Source: Sulfurivermis sp040755915
GTDB taxonomy: Bacteria; Pseudomonadota; Gammaproteobacteria; Thiohalomonadales; Thiohalomonadaceae
Reading direction: 5' to 3'
DNA: 64,000 bases
NCBI GenBank assembly: GCA_040755915.1
Contig: JBFLWM010000025.1
Coordinates: forward strand, 24,376-88,375
The notes under the pieces are model-generated. The model was not told the origin of the DNA, made no database searches, and saw only the letters and a program-made list of their open reading frames with translations. Positions 8,243 to 18,354 of the stretch are shown here, one piece after another (position 1 is the first letter of the stretch; the number at the start of each line of letters is the position of its first letter). Position numbers and translations under genes: made by a program.

Positions 8243-9049
8243 GTGGCGGAGATCACCCCGGAAGAGCATTACATCACCGCAGAACCCTATTACGAGCCCA
8301 GCGGCAGCGAGGTGGCGATGTTCGAGGCCGCCTGGCACAACCGCCTGCCCCTGCTGCTGAAAGGCCCCACCGGCTGCGGCAAGACCCGCTTCATGGAATA
8401 CATGGCCTGGCGCCTCCAGCGGCCGCTGATCACCGTGTCCTGCCACGATGACCTCACCGCCTCCGATCTGGTGGGGCGCTATCTGGTGAAGGGCGGCGAG
8501 ACGGTATGGGTGGACGGGCCGCTGGCGCGGGCGGTGCGCGCCGGAGCCATCTGTTACCTCGACGAGATCGTCGAGGCACGCAAGGACACCATGGTGGTGA
8601 TCCACCCGCTGGCCGATGATCGCCGCGTGCTGCCGATGGAAAAGCTCGGCACCCTGCTGCAGGCAGGGCCCGAGTTCTGTCTCGCCGTATCCTACAACCC
8701 CGGCTATCAGAGCGTGCTGAAGGACTTGAAGCAGAGCACGCGCCAGCGCTTCGTGGCGCTGGAATTCGATTACCCCTCCGCCGAACTGGAGGCGCGCATC
8801 GTTGCCAGCGAGTCCGGCATCGACGCCGCGCTGGCACAGACCCTGGTGAAGTTCGCCCACATGACGCGCAACCTCAAGGGCAACGGCCTGGAGGAAGGCG
8901 CCAGCACGCGCCTGCTGGTGCATGCCGGCAAGCTCATCGCCAGCGGCGTGCCGCCGGTCACCGCCTGCGCCGGCGCCATCGCCCAGGCCCTCACCGACGA
9001 GCCGGAGATGCTGACGGCGATCAACGAGTTGTCGGCGTCGCTGTTTTGA
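8243..9049 (+). CDS. cbbQ: CbbQ/NirQ/NorQ-type MoxR AAA+ ATPase
   Basis: About 268 residues. Walker A is GPTGCGKT (41-48) and a Walker B-like ICYLDEI lies near residue 106. CbbQ with CbbO remodels inhibited RuBisCO; NorQ with NorD plays a similar role for nitric oxide reductase. Neither RuBisCO nor nor genes are in the window, so the client is inferred from lineage only. GTG 8243 is preferred because CAGGAG lies six bases upstream; GTG 8228 would add five residues. cbbO follows after 30 bases. Confidence 0.85.
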   Translation: MAEITPEEHYITAEPYYEPSGSEVAMFEAAWHNRLPLLLKGPTGCGKTRFMEYMAWRLQRPLITVSCHDDLTASDLVGRYLVKGGETVWVDGPLARAVRAGAICYLDEIVEARKDTMVVIHPLADDRRVLPMEKLGTLLQAGPEFCLAVSYNPGYQSVLKDLKQSTRQRFVALEFDYPSAELEARIVASESGIDAALAQTLVKFAHMTRNLKGNGLEEGASTRLLVHAGKLIASGVPPVTACAGAIAQALTDEPEMLTAINELSASLF

Positions 9050-9079
9050 TGAGCGCCGAAGGCGTTTGACAGGCCGTTT

Positions 9080-11176
9080 ATGCTGACTGCAGACGACATC
9101 GCCGCCCGGCTCGACGAATACCTGGAAACGGAGTTCAGCTTCATCCGCAGCGACGAGCTGGCGCCGCTGGTCCTGGCGCTGGCACCGGCGGAGCAGGCCT
9201 TCGTGCTCGACTGGACCCAGCGCATCGCCAGCACCAACACCGAGATCGCCCATCAGTTCGTGCGCCGCGCGCCGCAGGTGCTCAGGCTGCAGGAGCCGCG
9301 CGTGATCGAGGCCTGGGCGCTGCATGCCATGGATGTGTACGACCGTGCCGGTCTGCGTGCGGCGCTGGAGGTGATCCAGGATGTGGAGCGCTTCGTGCAG
9401 CACAGTCAGGCGCGCAGCGCCGGGGCACTGTTCGACGAGGTGAGCGGCGTGCTGCTGCACTTCGTGCACGGCCTCGCCGGCCGGCCGCTCCGGCTGGCGC
9501 TGTCGGACACGGCCTGGACCGACAGTGAAACCATTCATCTGCCGGCGTTGCTGGCGCAGCTTGCCGGCCGTGAGGACAACTTTCGTCTGTACAAGGTGCT
9601 CGCGGTGATGCAGTGGGCGCAGATCCATCACGGCACTCTGCGCGTGGCGCTGCATACCGATTTCGCCGCCTGGCCCGACACCGCGCGCGCGCTGCGCATT
9701 TATACCCTGCTGGAAACCCTGCGTCTGGAGGCAATCATCAGCCGCACCCTGCCGGGCCTCGGTCGTGAGATGCAGCAGTTGCAGCCCAACTATGTTGCCG
9801 CGTTGTCTGCACCCTGGCAGGCGGCGCTGCGGCAGTTGCAAGGTACACAGAGCACGCCGGCAGCGAGCCTGGGGCTGTTGCCGTCCCTGTATGCCGCGCC
9901 GTTGCCGCCGCCGCGCCTGTGGCAGGTGGAGCTGTATCTCAACGAGGTGGCGGCGTGCATGCAGACACGCATGGAGCGCGAGAAGCTGTTGCTGCGCGTG
10001 CGCCTGGCCCAGTGGCTGGAGGAGCAGGCGAAGAAGGCCCCGGCGGACAGTGCGCTGCCGCACCTGACAGTGCGCGAGCCGGCGGACGATGCACAGGCCG
10101 GCAGCGCGTTCGAACTGACGCTCAACGACGCGCCGGTGGCTCCGCCGGAGGCGGTGGCGCAATTGCTTACCTCGATCCGTCTCGACCTGGGCGAGATACC
10201 GGATGAGTATCTGGTGCCTGCCGGTCCCGGCGAATATGACCCGGCGCTGTACACCGAGCAGGCCGACGATCCGGATGCGGTGTGGCAGGGTACCTACCAC
10301 GAGCGCGGCGCCAGCTATTACAACGAGTGGGATCATGGCCGGCAGCACTACCGCAAGAACTGGTGTGTGATGCGCGAGAGAGAGGTGACGCCGGTACACG
10401 ACAGTTTCGTCGCCGATACCCTGCAACGCTACAGTGGCCTGGTGGCGCATCTGCGCCGCAGCTTCGAGGCCATGCGCGACGAGGAGCGGCTGCTCAAGCG
10501 TCAGGTGCACGGTGATGGCGTCGACATCGATGCCCTGGTGGAGGCGCTGGCCGATGCGCGCGACGGCAGCGAGATGAGCGACCGGCTGTTCATGCGCCTG
10601 CACCGCGTCGAGCGCGATATCGCGGTGGCCTTCATGGTGGATATGAGCGGCTCCACCCGCGGCTGGGTGAATGATGCCGAGCGCGAGGCCCTGTTGTTGC
10701 TGTGCGAAGCGCTGGAGGCGCTGGGCGATCGCTATGCCATCTACGGTTTCTCCGGCATCACGCGCAAGCGCTGCGAGCTGTACCGCATCAAGCGTTTCGA
10801 CGAGCCGTACGGCGACGAGGTGCGTGCCCGCATCAGCGGCGTGCGCGCGCAGGACTACACGCGCATGGGCTTCGCCATCCGTCATCTGACGCAATTGCTG
10901 AATGCAACCGCGGCACGCACCCGTATGCTGGTGACACTGTCCGATGGCAAGCCCGATGACTACAGCGATTACCGCGGCGTCTACGGTATCGAGGACACGC
11001 GGCGTGCCTTGCTGGAGGCACGCCGCAGCGGCATCCATCCCTTCTGCATCACCATCGACGAGCACGGCCCGGAATACCTGCCGCACATGTACGGCGCGGT
11101 GAACTACACGGTGGTGAGCGAGGTGCGCCAGTTACCGTTCAAGGTGGCGGACATCTATCGCCGGTTGACGGCATAA
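9080..11176 (+). CDS. cbbO: CbbO/NorD-type von Willebrand factor A protein
   Basis: 698 residues; partner of the preceding AAA+ ATPase. The C-terminal VWA domain has the metal-ion-dependent adhesion motif in FMVDMSGST (near residue 520) and LVTLSDGKPDDY (about 615), the arrangement known for CbbO and NorD. The long N-terminal region is mostly helical and family specific. CbbO links the CbbQ hexamer to its client; assignment to RuBisCO rather than another enzyme is inference. It converges with the minus-strand GGDEF gene 14 bases downstream. Confidence 0.82.
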   Translation: MLTADDIAARLDEYLETEFSFIRSDELAPLVLALAPAEQAFVLDWTQRIASTNTEIAHQFVRRAPQVLRLQEPRVIEAWALHAMDVYDRAGLRAALEVIQDVERFVQHSQARSAGALFDEVSGVLLHFVHGLAGRPLRLALSDTAWTDSETIHLPALLAQLAGREDNFRLYKVLAVMQWAQIHHGTLRVALHTDFAAWPDTARALRIYTLLETLRLEAIISRTLPGLGREMQQLQPNYVAALSAPWQAALRQLQGTQSTPAASLGLLPSLYAAPLPPPRLWQVELYLNEVAACMQTRMEREKLLLRVRLAQWLEEQAKKAPADSALPHLTVREPADDAQAGSAFELTLNDAPVAPPEAVAQLLTSIRLDLGEIPDEYLVPAGPGEYDPALYTEQADDPDAVWQGTYHERGASYYNEWDHGRQHYRKNWCVMREREVTPVHDSFVADTLQRYSGLVAHLRRSFEAMRDEERLLKRQVHGDGVDIDALVEALADARDGSEMSDRLFMRLHRVERDIAVAFMVDMSGSTRGWVNDAEREALLLLCEALEALGDRYAIYGFSGITRKRCELYRIKRFDEPYGDEVRARISGVRAQDYTRMGFAIRHLTQLLNATAARTRMLVTLSDGKPDDYSDYRGVYGIEDTRRALLEARRSGIHPFCITIDEHGPEYLPHMYGAVNYTVVSEVRQLPFKVADIYRRLTA

Positions 11177-11190
11177 GGAGGCGCGGGCGG

Positions 11191-12639
<1,449 letters not shown>

Positions 12640-12700
12640 CTCAGTTGGGTCTTGAACAGGCGGTCGTTGCGGGTTGGAAGCTTAACATGGCGGGGGGTGC

Positions 12701-14914
12701 TTAGCCCGAAAATCGACGGTGGAAGGTGGCGAAATCGGCCGCGGTGAGTGGTTTGGCGTAGTGGTAGCCCTGCACCTTGCTACAGCCGATGCGGGTGAGG
12801 TAATGCTCCTGCTCTGTTGTTTCCACACCCTCGGCCACGGTTTCCATGCCAAGATTTTGAGCCATGCCGATGATGGCTTCGGCGATGGCGCAGTCGTTGG
12901 CATCGCCGGGAATGTCGCGCACGAAGGAGCGATCAATCTTGAGAACGTCGATGGGCAGTTGCTTGAGGTAGGCGAGGGAGGAATAGCCCGTGCCGAAATC
13001 ATCGATGGCGATGCGGATGCCATGATCGCGCAGGCGATCGAGCACGTGGCGACAGGAGTCGATGTCACGCATCAGCACATTCTCGGTCAATTCCACCTGC
13101 AGATGGCGGCCCTCCACCTGGTGTTCCCGCAACAGTTCGAACAGGGTGTCGGCAAAGCCGGGGTGGAACAGCTGCATGCCGGAGGCATTGATTGATATGT
13201 AGTCCGGTGCGATGCCCTGTGTGCGCCAGCGGGCGAACTGGGCGATGGCCTCGCCGGCGACCCAGGCGCCGAGCGGCAAAATCAGCTTGGTCTCCTCCGC
13301 CAGCGGAATGAACTGATCCGGCGGCACCATGCCACGCTCGGCGTGGGGCCAACGGGCGAGCGCCTCGACGGCGATGATGCGCTGTTGGCGCAGGTCGATG
13401 ATCGGCTGGTAGTGCAGTAACAGTTGTTCGTCGCGCACGGCCAGCCGCAGCGCGTTTTCCAGCGTTAGTTTCTCATCGGCGGCTTCGGACAAGTCCGGGC
13501 TGAATTTGCGGTAGCCATCGCGGCCGCTGTCCTTGACACGGTACATGGCGGCATCGGCGTTCTTCAGCAGTGTGACGGCATCGGTGCCGTCCTCCGGATA
13601 GAGGGTGATGCCGATGCTGCAGCCGACGTGCAGATCGCTGTCGTGCAGGTGGAACGGGGCACGCATGGCGCTGACGATCTTGTGTGCCAGCGTGGTGGCC
13701 TCGCCGGGGAAGTGCAGCCGCTCCAGCAGTACGACGAATTCATCACCGCCGAGGCGGGCGATGGTATCGGCCTTGCGCACCAGGCCGCGCAGTCGCCGTG
13801 CCACCTCGATGAGAAGACGATCGCCGAACTGGTGGCCGAGGCTGTCATTGATGGTCTTGAAACGGTCGAGGTCGATGAACAGCAGGCCGAAGATGTCATG
13901 GTCCCGTGCGGCGCGCTCGATGGCATGTTCCAGGCGCGCGGTGAACAGCAGGCGGTTGGGCAGCTCGGTGAGCGGGTCATGGTGGGCAAGAAAATCGAGC
14001 CGCGTCTGGGTTTCCTTCAGCGAGGTGATGTCGGTGAGGATGGTGATGTAGTTGGTGAGCTTGCCGTCAGCGTCGTATACCGCGTTGATGGACAGCAGCA
14101 GCGGGATGACGCGGCCGTTCTTGGCGCGGTCCAGGATCTCTCCCTGCCACTGGCCCTTCTCGTCCAGAGCACGGCGCAATGCCACATAGAACTCCTCATC
14201 GTGGCGGCCGGACTGCAACATCTTCGGTGTGTTGCCGAGCAGCTCGCCGGCGCTGTAGCCGGTGATCTGGCAGAAGGCCTCGTTGACCTGCAGGTAGCGT
14301 GCCTGGGCATCGGTGATGGCAATACCCTCGGTAGTATTGGCAAACACCTTGGCGTAGAGCTGCAGGCTCGCCTCAGTGTTCTTCTGTCGCGTGATATCGA
14401 AGCAGATGAATACCTTCTTGACCTTGTTGCGTTGCGCATCGTGGATGTCCGAAGCAACGATTTGCAGATGGCGCCCATCTACCTGAAATTCGTGCTCGCT
14501 CATCAGGCCGCTGGCCATGCTGGCCTGCACGCGGCTGCTGCAGACACACACTGCGGCGAGCGGCTGGCCGATGAGTTCATCGTAGGGCCTGTTCTGAAAC
14601 AGCCACTCGCGCGCCAGGCGATTGCAGTCATCGACGCGGCCGTCGGCATTCAACACGATTACCGCCGCATCCATGGCATCGAAGATGGCGCGGATCTCCT
14701 GTTTCGTCTCGTCGAGCTGCTGGTTGGTATCATTGAGATGCGCCAGCACCTGAGCGAAGGAATCGGTGACGATGCCGATGGGATCGAGCTCGATGAGCGT
14801 GGTGTCGTCGAGCTCTTCCGGGCGCAGCGGCAGCGTGCCGATCAGCTGCAACATCTGGTCGACCTTGCTGCGTATGTACTGTATCGCCTTGAAATATTCG
14901 GCCGGGTAATCCAC
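12701..14914 (-). CDS. PAS-PAS-GGDEF-EAL c-di-GMP signalling protein
   Basis: 737 residues from GTG 14914. Two PAS domains (about 80-190 and 195-310) precede a GGDEF domain with intact GGDEF near 390 and an EAL domain with EALARW near 518, so both synthesis and hydrolysis are possible. No membrane segment is seen; the protein is cytosolic. The frame is open further upstream but would overlap the TusA-like gene; GTG 14914 lies 19 bases after that gene's stop and has GGGAC and GAGGAA sequences upstream. The order transporter, TusA-like, c-di-GMP protein suggests control linked to sulfur status (inference). Confidence 0.88.
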   Translation of the reverse strand: MDYPAEYFKAIQYIRSKVDQMLQLIGTLPLRPEELDDTTLIELDPIGIVTDSFAQVLAHLNDTNQQLDETKQEIRAIFDAMDAAVIVLNADGRVDDCNRLAREWLFQNRPYDELIGQPLAAVCVCSSRVQASMASGLMSEHEFQVDGRHLQIVASDIHDAQRNKVKKVFICFDITRQKNTEASLQLYAKVFANTTEGIAITDAQARYLQVNEAFCQITGYSAGELLGNTPKMLQSGRHDEEFYVALRRALDEKGQWQGEILDRAKNGRVIPLLLSINAVYDADGKLTNYITILTDITSLKETQTRLDFLAHHDPLTELPNRLLFTARLEHAIERAARDHDIFGLLFIDLDRFKTINDSLGHQFGDRLLIEVARRLRGLVRKADTIARLGGDEFVVLLERLHFPGEATTLAHKIVSAMRAPFHLHDSDLHVGCSIGITLYPEDGTDAVTLLKNADAAMYRVKDSGRDGYRKFSPDLSEAADEKLTLENALRLAVRDEQLLLHYQPIIDLRQQRIIAVEALARWPHAERGMVPPDQFIPLAEETKLILPLGAWVAGEAIAQFARWRTQGIAPDYISINASGMQLFHPGFADTLFELLREHQVEGRHLQVELTENVLMRDIDSCRHVLDRLRDHGIRIAIDDFGTGYSSLAYLKQLPIDVLKIDRSFVRDIPGDANDCAIAEAIIGMAQNLGMETVAEGVETTEQEHYLTRIGCSKVQGYHYAKPLTAADFATFHRRFSG

Positions 14915-14933
14915 GTCGTAGTCCCGTTTTTCC

Positions 14934-15182
14934 TCAGCGTTTGGCGCAGACACGGATGCGGTAGCCGGCGTCCACCCGGCTGACCTCGGCCGCATAGCCC
15001 ATCTTGCTCACGGCATCGGGGATGGTGGCGGTGGCCTGGCGGTCGTCGGTGGTGACGACGATCTCGGTAGTGCCATCGCGCACAGCGGCGGCGTGTTGGT
15101 TGAGCTCCTTCAGGGTCAGCAGCAGGCAGGAGGGACAGATCTGGCCGCTGATGTCGAGGTGGATGCTGTTTACCTTTTCCAT
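14934..15182 (-). CDS. TusA-like sulfur carrier protein with CPSC motif
   Basis: 82 residues of the TusA (SirA) family, small carriers that bind sulfane sulfur on an N-terminal cysteine. The motif reads CPSCLLLTLKEL (about 16-27); family members usually have CPxP, so the usual second proline is replaced by cysteine. The remaining beta-alpha-beta pattern is retained. It lies 9 bases downstream of a YeeE/YedE transporter gene, a partnership known for thiosulfate uptake systems, and directly upstream of a PAS-GGDEF-EAL gene. Confidence 0.85.
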   Translation of the reverse strand: MEKVNSIHLDISGQICPSCLLLTLKELNQHAAAVRDGTTEIVVTTDDRQATATIPDAVSKMGYAAEVSRVDAGYRIRVCAKR

Positions 15183-15191
15183 GGCATGCTC

Positions 15192-16304
15192 CTAACGGAT
15201 CACGAAACGAACGAGCAGCCTGCTGCCGAGCCACGCCCCCGGCAGGATGCCGAGCAGGAACAGCAGGCTTTGCACCGCGAGGATCGGCACGCCGCCCCAC
15301 AGGTGCCAGATGTTGCAGCCCGGCACCATGCGCGCGGCGGCGCCGAGCAGCATGCCGCCGAGCAGGGCGGAGGCGTAGTGGCGCGGCGGGATGCGCCAGT
15401 GCAGGCGCCACTCCCTCACTCGCAGCGCCGATACGGCCGCGCCGAGGATGATGCCGACGATGAGCGGATACTGGATGGCGGCAATGGCGTCCAGTTGCGG
15501 GCCTGCGCCGCCGCGCACCGCCGCTTCGGCGAAGGGCGGCGTGTAGTCGAGGCCCTGGGCCTGGAAGTAGGCCAGCCCCGCCACATGCCCCGGCCAGACC
15601 AGGGCCTCCAGCGTGGCGCCCAGCTTGGCGTAGGAGGTGGTGATGCCGAGCGGCATGCCGATGAACAGCCAGGAGACGAAACCCACTGCACTCAGGATTA
15701 CTGCCGCCTGCCAGGGGGCGATATGGCCCGCGGCATAGGCCGGGCGGGTGAGCAGGCCGCGGCGCCGGCTGCGATGGAGATAGAGTGCACCGAGGGCGGC
15801 CAGCGGCAGGGTCAGCAGCGCCGGGGCGACATCGAGGGCCTGCGGCAGGGTGATGGCGGGGCCGAATGCGGTGGCGCGGGCGAAGGCGCTCCACCACGGA
15901 TGCCACTCGGCATACAGCGCCGAACCGGCCAGCAGGCCGACAAAGGCGACGGCGGACACCACGCTGCCGGACCCCAGCTTGTACAGCGTGCCCACCACGC
16001 AGCCGCCGGCCAGCACCATGCCGATGCCGAACAGTACGCCGCCGATGAGGGTGGCCAGCGAGCCGGGACCGAGCAGCGGGAAGGGATAGGGGCCGAGCAG
16101 GCCGCCGGCGCGGCCCAGCTCGAAGGCCGCCATGCTCACCACCACCAGCAAGACCAGCATGCGCAGCAGGAAGAAGTCGCGCACCAGGAACAGGTCGCGG
16201 AACATGGCGGTGACGCAGAAATCGGATCGGTGCATTACGAAGCCGGCAACCAGGCCGGCGACAGTGGAGGTCAACGCGATCAGCAGGAAGGGGGATTCGC
16301 CCAT
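15192..16304 (-). CDS. YeeE/YedE family sulfur-compound transporter
   Basis: 370-residue integral membrane protein of the YeeE/YedE (DUF395) family, whose studied members import thiosulfate. Three conserved cysteines occur in the characteristic settings: Cys30 in SDFCVTAMFRD, Cys102 in GGCVVGTLYKLGSG and Cys330 in PGCNIWHLWGG. About nine hydrophobic helices are visible. ATG 16304 is chosen; a TTG one codon earlier is also in frame. The next gene is the TusA-like carrier, which would accept the imported sulfur. Confidence 0.88.
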   Translation of the reverse strand: MGESPFLLIALTSTVAGLVAGFVMHRSDFCVTAMFRDLFLVRDFFLLRMLVLLVVVSMAAFELGRAGGLLGPYPFPLLGPGSLATLIGGVLFGIGMVLAGGCVVGTLYKLGSGSVVSAVAFVGLLAGSALYAEWHPWWSAFARATAFGPAITLPQALDVAPALLTLPLAALGALYLHRSRRRGLLTRPAYAAGHIAPWQAAVILSAVGFVSWLFIGMPLGITTSYAKLGATLEALVWPGHVAGLAYFQAQGLDYTPPFAEAAVRGGAGPQLDAIAAIQYPLIVGIILGAAVSALRVREWRLHWRIPPRHYASALLGGMLLGAAARMVPGCNIWHLWGGVPILAVQSLLFLLGILPGAWLGSRLLVRFVIR

Positions 16305-16402
16305 CAATTTATAGTTATGTCGTGGCCGATGGGGGACTGTAATACGTGGTTACTCTGGCGGGCAAGTGCCGGGGCGCGGTCCAGGGAATTCCCCCTCACT
16401 CT

Positions 16403-16466
16403 GTAGGGCAGGCTTCAGTCCGCCATCTCCCTTCAGGAGTACCCGGCGGGCTGAAGCCCGCCCTAC
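16403..16466. repeat. Palindromic GTAGGGC...GCCCTAC intergenic repeat
   Basis: Left arm GTAGGGCAGGCTTCAGTCCG and right arm CGGGCTGAAGCCCGCCCTAC form an imperfect hairpin. Related elements occur at 51773-51840 and 55555-55599, so this is a dispersed REP-like family. Confidence 0.7.
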
Positions 16467-16474
16467 GGCCCCAT

Positions 16475-16515
16475 AAAAAAACAGCCCCCGGCGGTCGCGT
16501 GACCGGCGGGGGCTG
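16475..16515 (-). terminator. Rho-independent terminator of the SOR-like gene
   Basis: A 15-bp stem with one mismatch (16482-16496 with 16501-16515) is followed on the minus strand by seven T residues (A-run 16475-16481). It lies about 30 bases beyond the stop of the gene at 16548-17000. Confidence 0.88.
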
Positions 16516-16547
16516 CAGCAGCGGATGTGGGTATGACGGCTGCTGAA

Positions 16548-17000
16548 TCAGGCGGCGTACCTGGCCTTGGCCTCCTGCGCTTGGCGCGCCTCCTCGGCAT
16601 CATAGGCGGCGCCGGACCACAGCATCTCGTAGGCGATCTCCTCGTTGCCGTTCTCGCACAGTTCCAGCACCTCCTGGAACAGCGGCTGGAAGGTGGGCGA
16701 CTTGTGCGACTCCTCATGCTCGGCGAAGGAGCGCCAGAAGGTGATGATCAGCGCCTCCTTGCCCTTGAGCGGACTCGCCACGGCCTGTCCCACGGTGGAG
16801 CCCTCGTTGGAGACAGCGCCGCTGTTGAGGGCGACGAAGCCGCCGACGAAGCCGGTGGTGGAGTGGTAGGTCTTCACGTTTTCGCACAGCAGGGCGACGC
16901 GCTCCTGCAGGTCGTCGACGGAGTATCCGGGCTTGAGGATCACGCGGTTGATGGTGACCACGCCATCGTGGGGAAAGTTGTTGATCAGGCTGCCGGCCAT
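16548..17000 (-). CDS. Small protein resembling one half of sulfur oxygenase reductase
   Basis: 150 residues with an alpha/beta-barrel type pattern. The segment TGFVGGF (49-55) followed by ITFWRSFAEHEESHKS (86-101) recalls archaeal sulfur oxygenase reductase, where GFVGF and TFWKDWKDHEEMH carry iron ligands His86 and His90. Here His95 and His99 have the same spacing, Cys39 lies near the position of SOR Cys31, and Glu121 or Glu125 could be the third ligand. SOR is about 310 residues with two such halves, so this is half-sized. The comparison is from memory, not alignment. The ribosome site AGGAGG is six bases from ATG 17000; the gene is monocistronic with its own terminator and sits among sulfur genes. 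A generic monooxygenase-like barrel is the alternative. Confidence 0.6.
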   Translation of the reverse strand: MAGSLINNFPHDGVVTINRVILKPGYSVDDLQERVALLCENVKTYHSTTGFVGGFVALNSGAVSNEGSTVGQAVASPLKGKEALIITFWRSFAEHEESHKSPTFQPLFQEVLELCENGNEEIAYEMLWSGAAYDAEEARQAQEAKARYAA

Positions 17001-17011
17001 GATGCACCTCC

Positions 17012-17086
17012 TATCGGGCTTAATGGGTTGCAGGCATTTAATAACCTACTTAATTGCTAATATATAAGCCCGATAAGAATAATCAA
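17012..17086 (-). promoter_or_regulatory. Promoter and paired dyad upstream of the SOR-like gene
   Basis: On the minus strand TTGATT (17081-17086), 16 bases, then TATATT (17059-17064) is a plausible sigma-70 promoter. An 11-bp perfect inverted repeat TATCGGGCTTA (17012-17022) / TAAGCCCGATA (17065-17075) places one arm between the -35 and -10 boxes and the other next to the ribosome site, as for a regulator that binds two places. Confidence 0.45.
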
Positions 17087-17134
17087 GTAATAGATAAAAA
17101 TTACTTGGTGTGGGGTTTTTTGCCTGGTGAGGGT

Positions 17135-18262
17135 TTAGGCGCACCAAGCCTGCAGCAGGCCGGCGGCGGCGCTGGCCACGTCCTGCGCGGTGGTGTCTGC
17201 GCCCAGCGACAGCCGCACCGCACCGCGGGCGCGGGCCGCATCGACACCCATCGCCGCCAGCACGCCGCTCACCGCATCCCCTTCCTCATGGCAGGCCGAA
17301 CCCACCGAGGCGGCGATCTGCGGCGCGCGGGCCAGCAGGTCGCGGCCGCTGACGCAGGGGAAGGAGATGTTCAGCGTGTTGGGCAGGCGCTCGTCCGGAT
17401 GGCCGTTGAGCTGCAGGCCGGGGATCGCCGCCTGCAACTGCCCGTGCAGTGCGTCGCGCAGGCTGCGCAGTTGTGCGGTCGCCTGCGGCAGGCGTTCCGT
17501 CGCCAGGCGCGCGGCGGCGCCGAGGGCCACGATGTGCGGCACGTTTTCCGTGCCGGGACGCAGGCCGTGCTCCTGCCCGGCGCCGACCAGCACCGGGTCG
17601 AGGGGCGTGCCGCGGCGCACATACAGCGCGCCGACGCCCTTGGGCGCATAGCATTTGTGCCCGGCCAGCGTCAGCAGATCGACGCCGAGTTCGTGCACAT
17701 CCACCGCCACCTTGCCGATGGATTGCGCCGCGTCGGTGTGGAACAGCACGCCGGCGGCGTGCGCCAGGCGCGAAAGTTCGCCGATGGGCTGCAGCGTGCC
17801 CACCTCGTTGTTGGCGTGCATCACCGACACCAGCACGGTGTCGCTGCGCAGCGCGGCGGCCAGTTGCTGCGGTGCCACGCGCCCGCATCCATCCACCGGC
17901 AGCACCGTCACCTCCCAGCCCTCGGCGCGCAGGCGCTCCGCCGGTGCCTGCACCGACGGGTGCTCCACCGCTGAGATGATCAGGTGACGCCCCTTGTGGC
18001 GCAGGGCGCGCGCCACGCCGCGCAGGGCCAGGTTGTTGGCCTCGGTGGCGCAGCCGGTGAAGACGATCTCCTCGCCCTGCGCGCCGAGCAGGGCGGCCAC
18101 CTCCCCGCGCGCGTGATGCACGGCCTCCGCCGCGCGGCGGCCGTAGGGATGCGATGACGAGGGATTGCCGAAGTGCGCGCGCAGGAACGGCGCCATGGCA
18201 TCGAACACCTCCGGCGCAATCGGCGTGGTGGCGTTGTAGTCGAGGTAGATGGGAACGGTCAT
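17135..18262 (-). CDS. Cysteine desulfurase (NifS/IscS-like)
   Basis: 375-residue class V PLP enzyme that moves sulfur from cysteine to an active-site cysteine persulfide. Lys203 in LAGHKCYAPKG is the PLP lysine, His101 (AVEHPS) and Asp177 (FHTDAAQS) are the usual cofactor contacts, and Cys324 in GSACHEEGD is the catalytic cysteine on a short loop. There are no isc or suf partner genes nearby, so it may serve sulfur trafficking or a specialised Fe-S or thiolation pathway rather than housekeeping assembly. Start ATG 18262 opens directly with the conserved IYLDYNATTP. Confidence 0.92.
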   Translation of the reverse strand: MTVPIYLDYNATTPIAPEVFDAMAPFLRAHFGNPSSSHPYGRRAAEAVHHARGEVAALLGAQGEEIVFTGCATEANNLALRGVARALRHKGRHLIISAVEHPSVQAPAERLRAEGWEVTVLPVDGCGRVAPQQLAAALRSDTVLVSVMHANNEVGTLQPIGELSRLAHAAGVLFHTDAAQSIGKVAVDVHELGVDLLTLAGHKCYAPKGVGALYVRRGTPLDPVLVGAGQEHGLRPGTENVPHIVALGAAARLATERLPQATAQLRSLRDALHGQLQAAIPGLQLNGHPDERLPNTLNISFPCVSGRDLLARAPQIAASVGSACHEEGDAVSGVLAAMGVDAARARGAVRLSLGADTTAQDVASAAAGLLQAWCA

Positions 18263-18290
18263 GGCGGTGCTGTCCGTGGGCAGGATTTTT

Positions 18291-18351
18291 GTCGGGCAGC
18301 GCTACGTCAACCCGACCCGTATTGGATATTTTTGTAGGGCGCGCACCCTAC
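18291..18351. repeat. Two short intergenic palindromes
   Basis: GTCGGGCAGCGC...CCCGAC at 18291-18316 and GTAGGGCGCGCACCCTAC at 18334-18351 lie between the cysteine desulfurase gene and the next secreted protein gene. Both belong to palindrome families that recur in this window (18734-18759, 19982-20040, 37633-37657). Confidence 0.65.
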
Positions 18352-18354
18352 CTG

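Noticed and set aside
8195..11086. Long minus-strand open frame opposite cbbQ and cbbO
   Set aside because: It is an antisense frame of the cbbQO genes, low in complexity, without recognisable domains.
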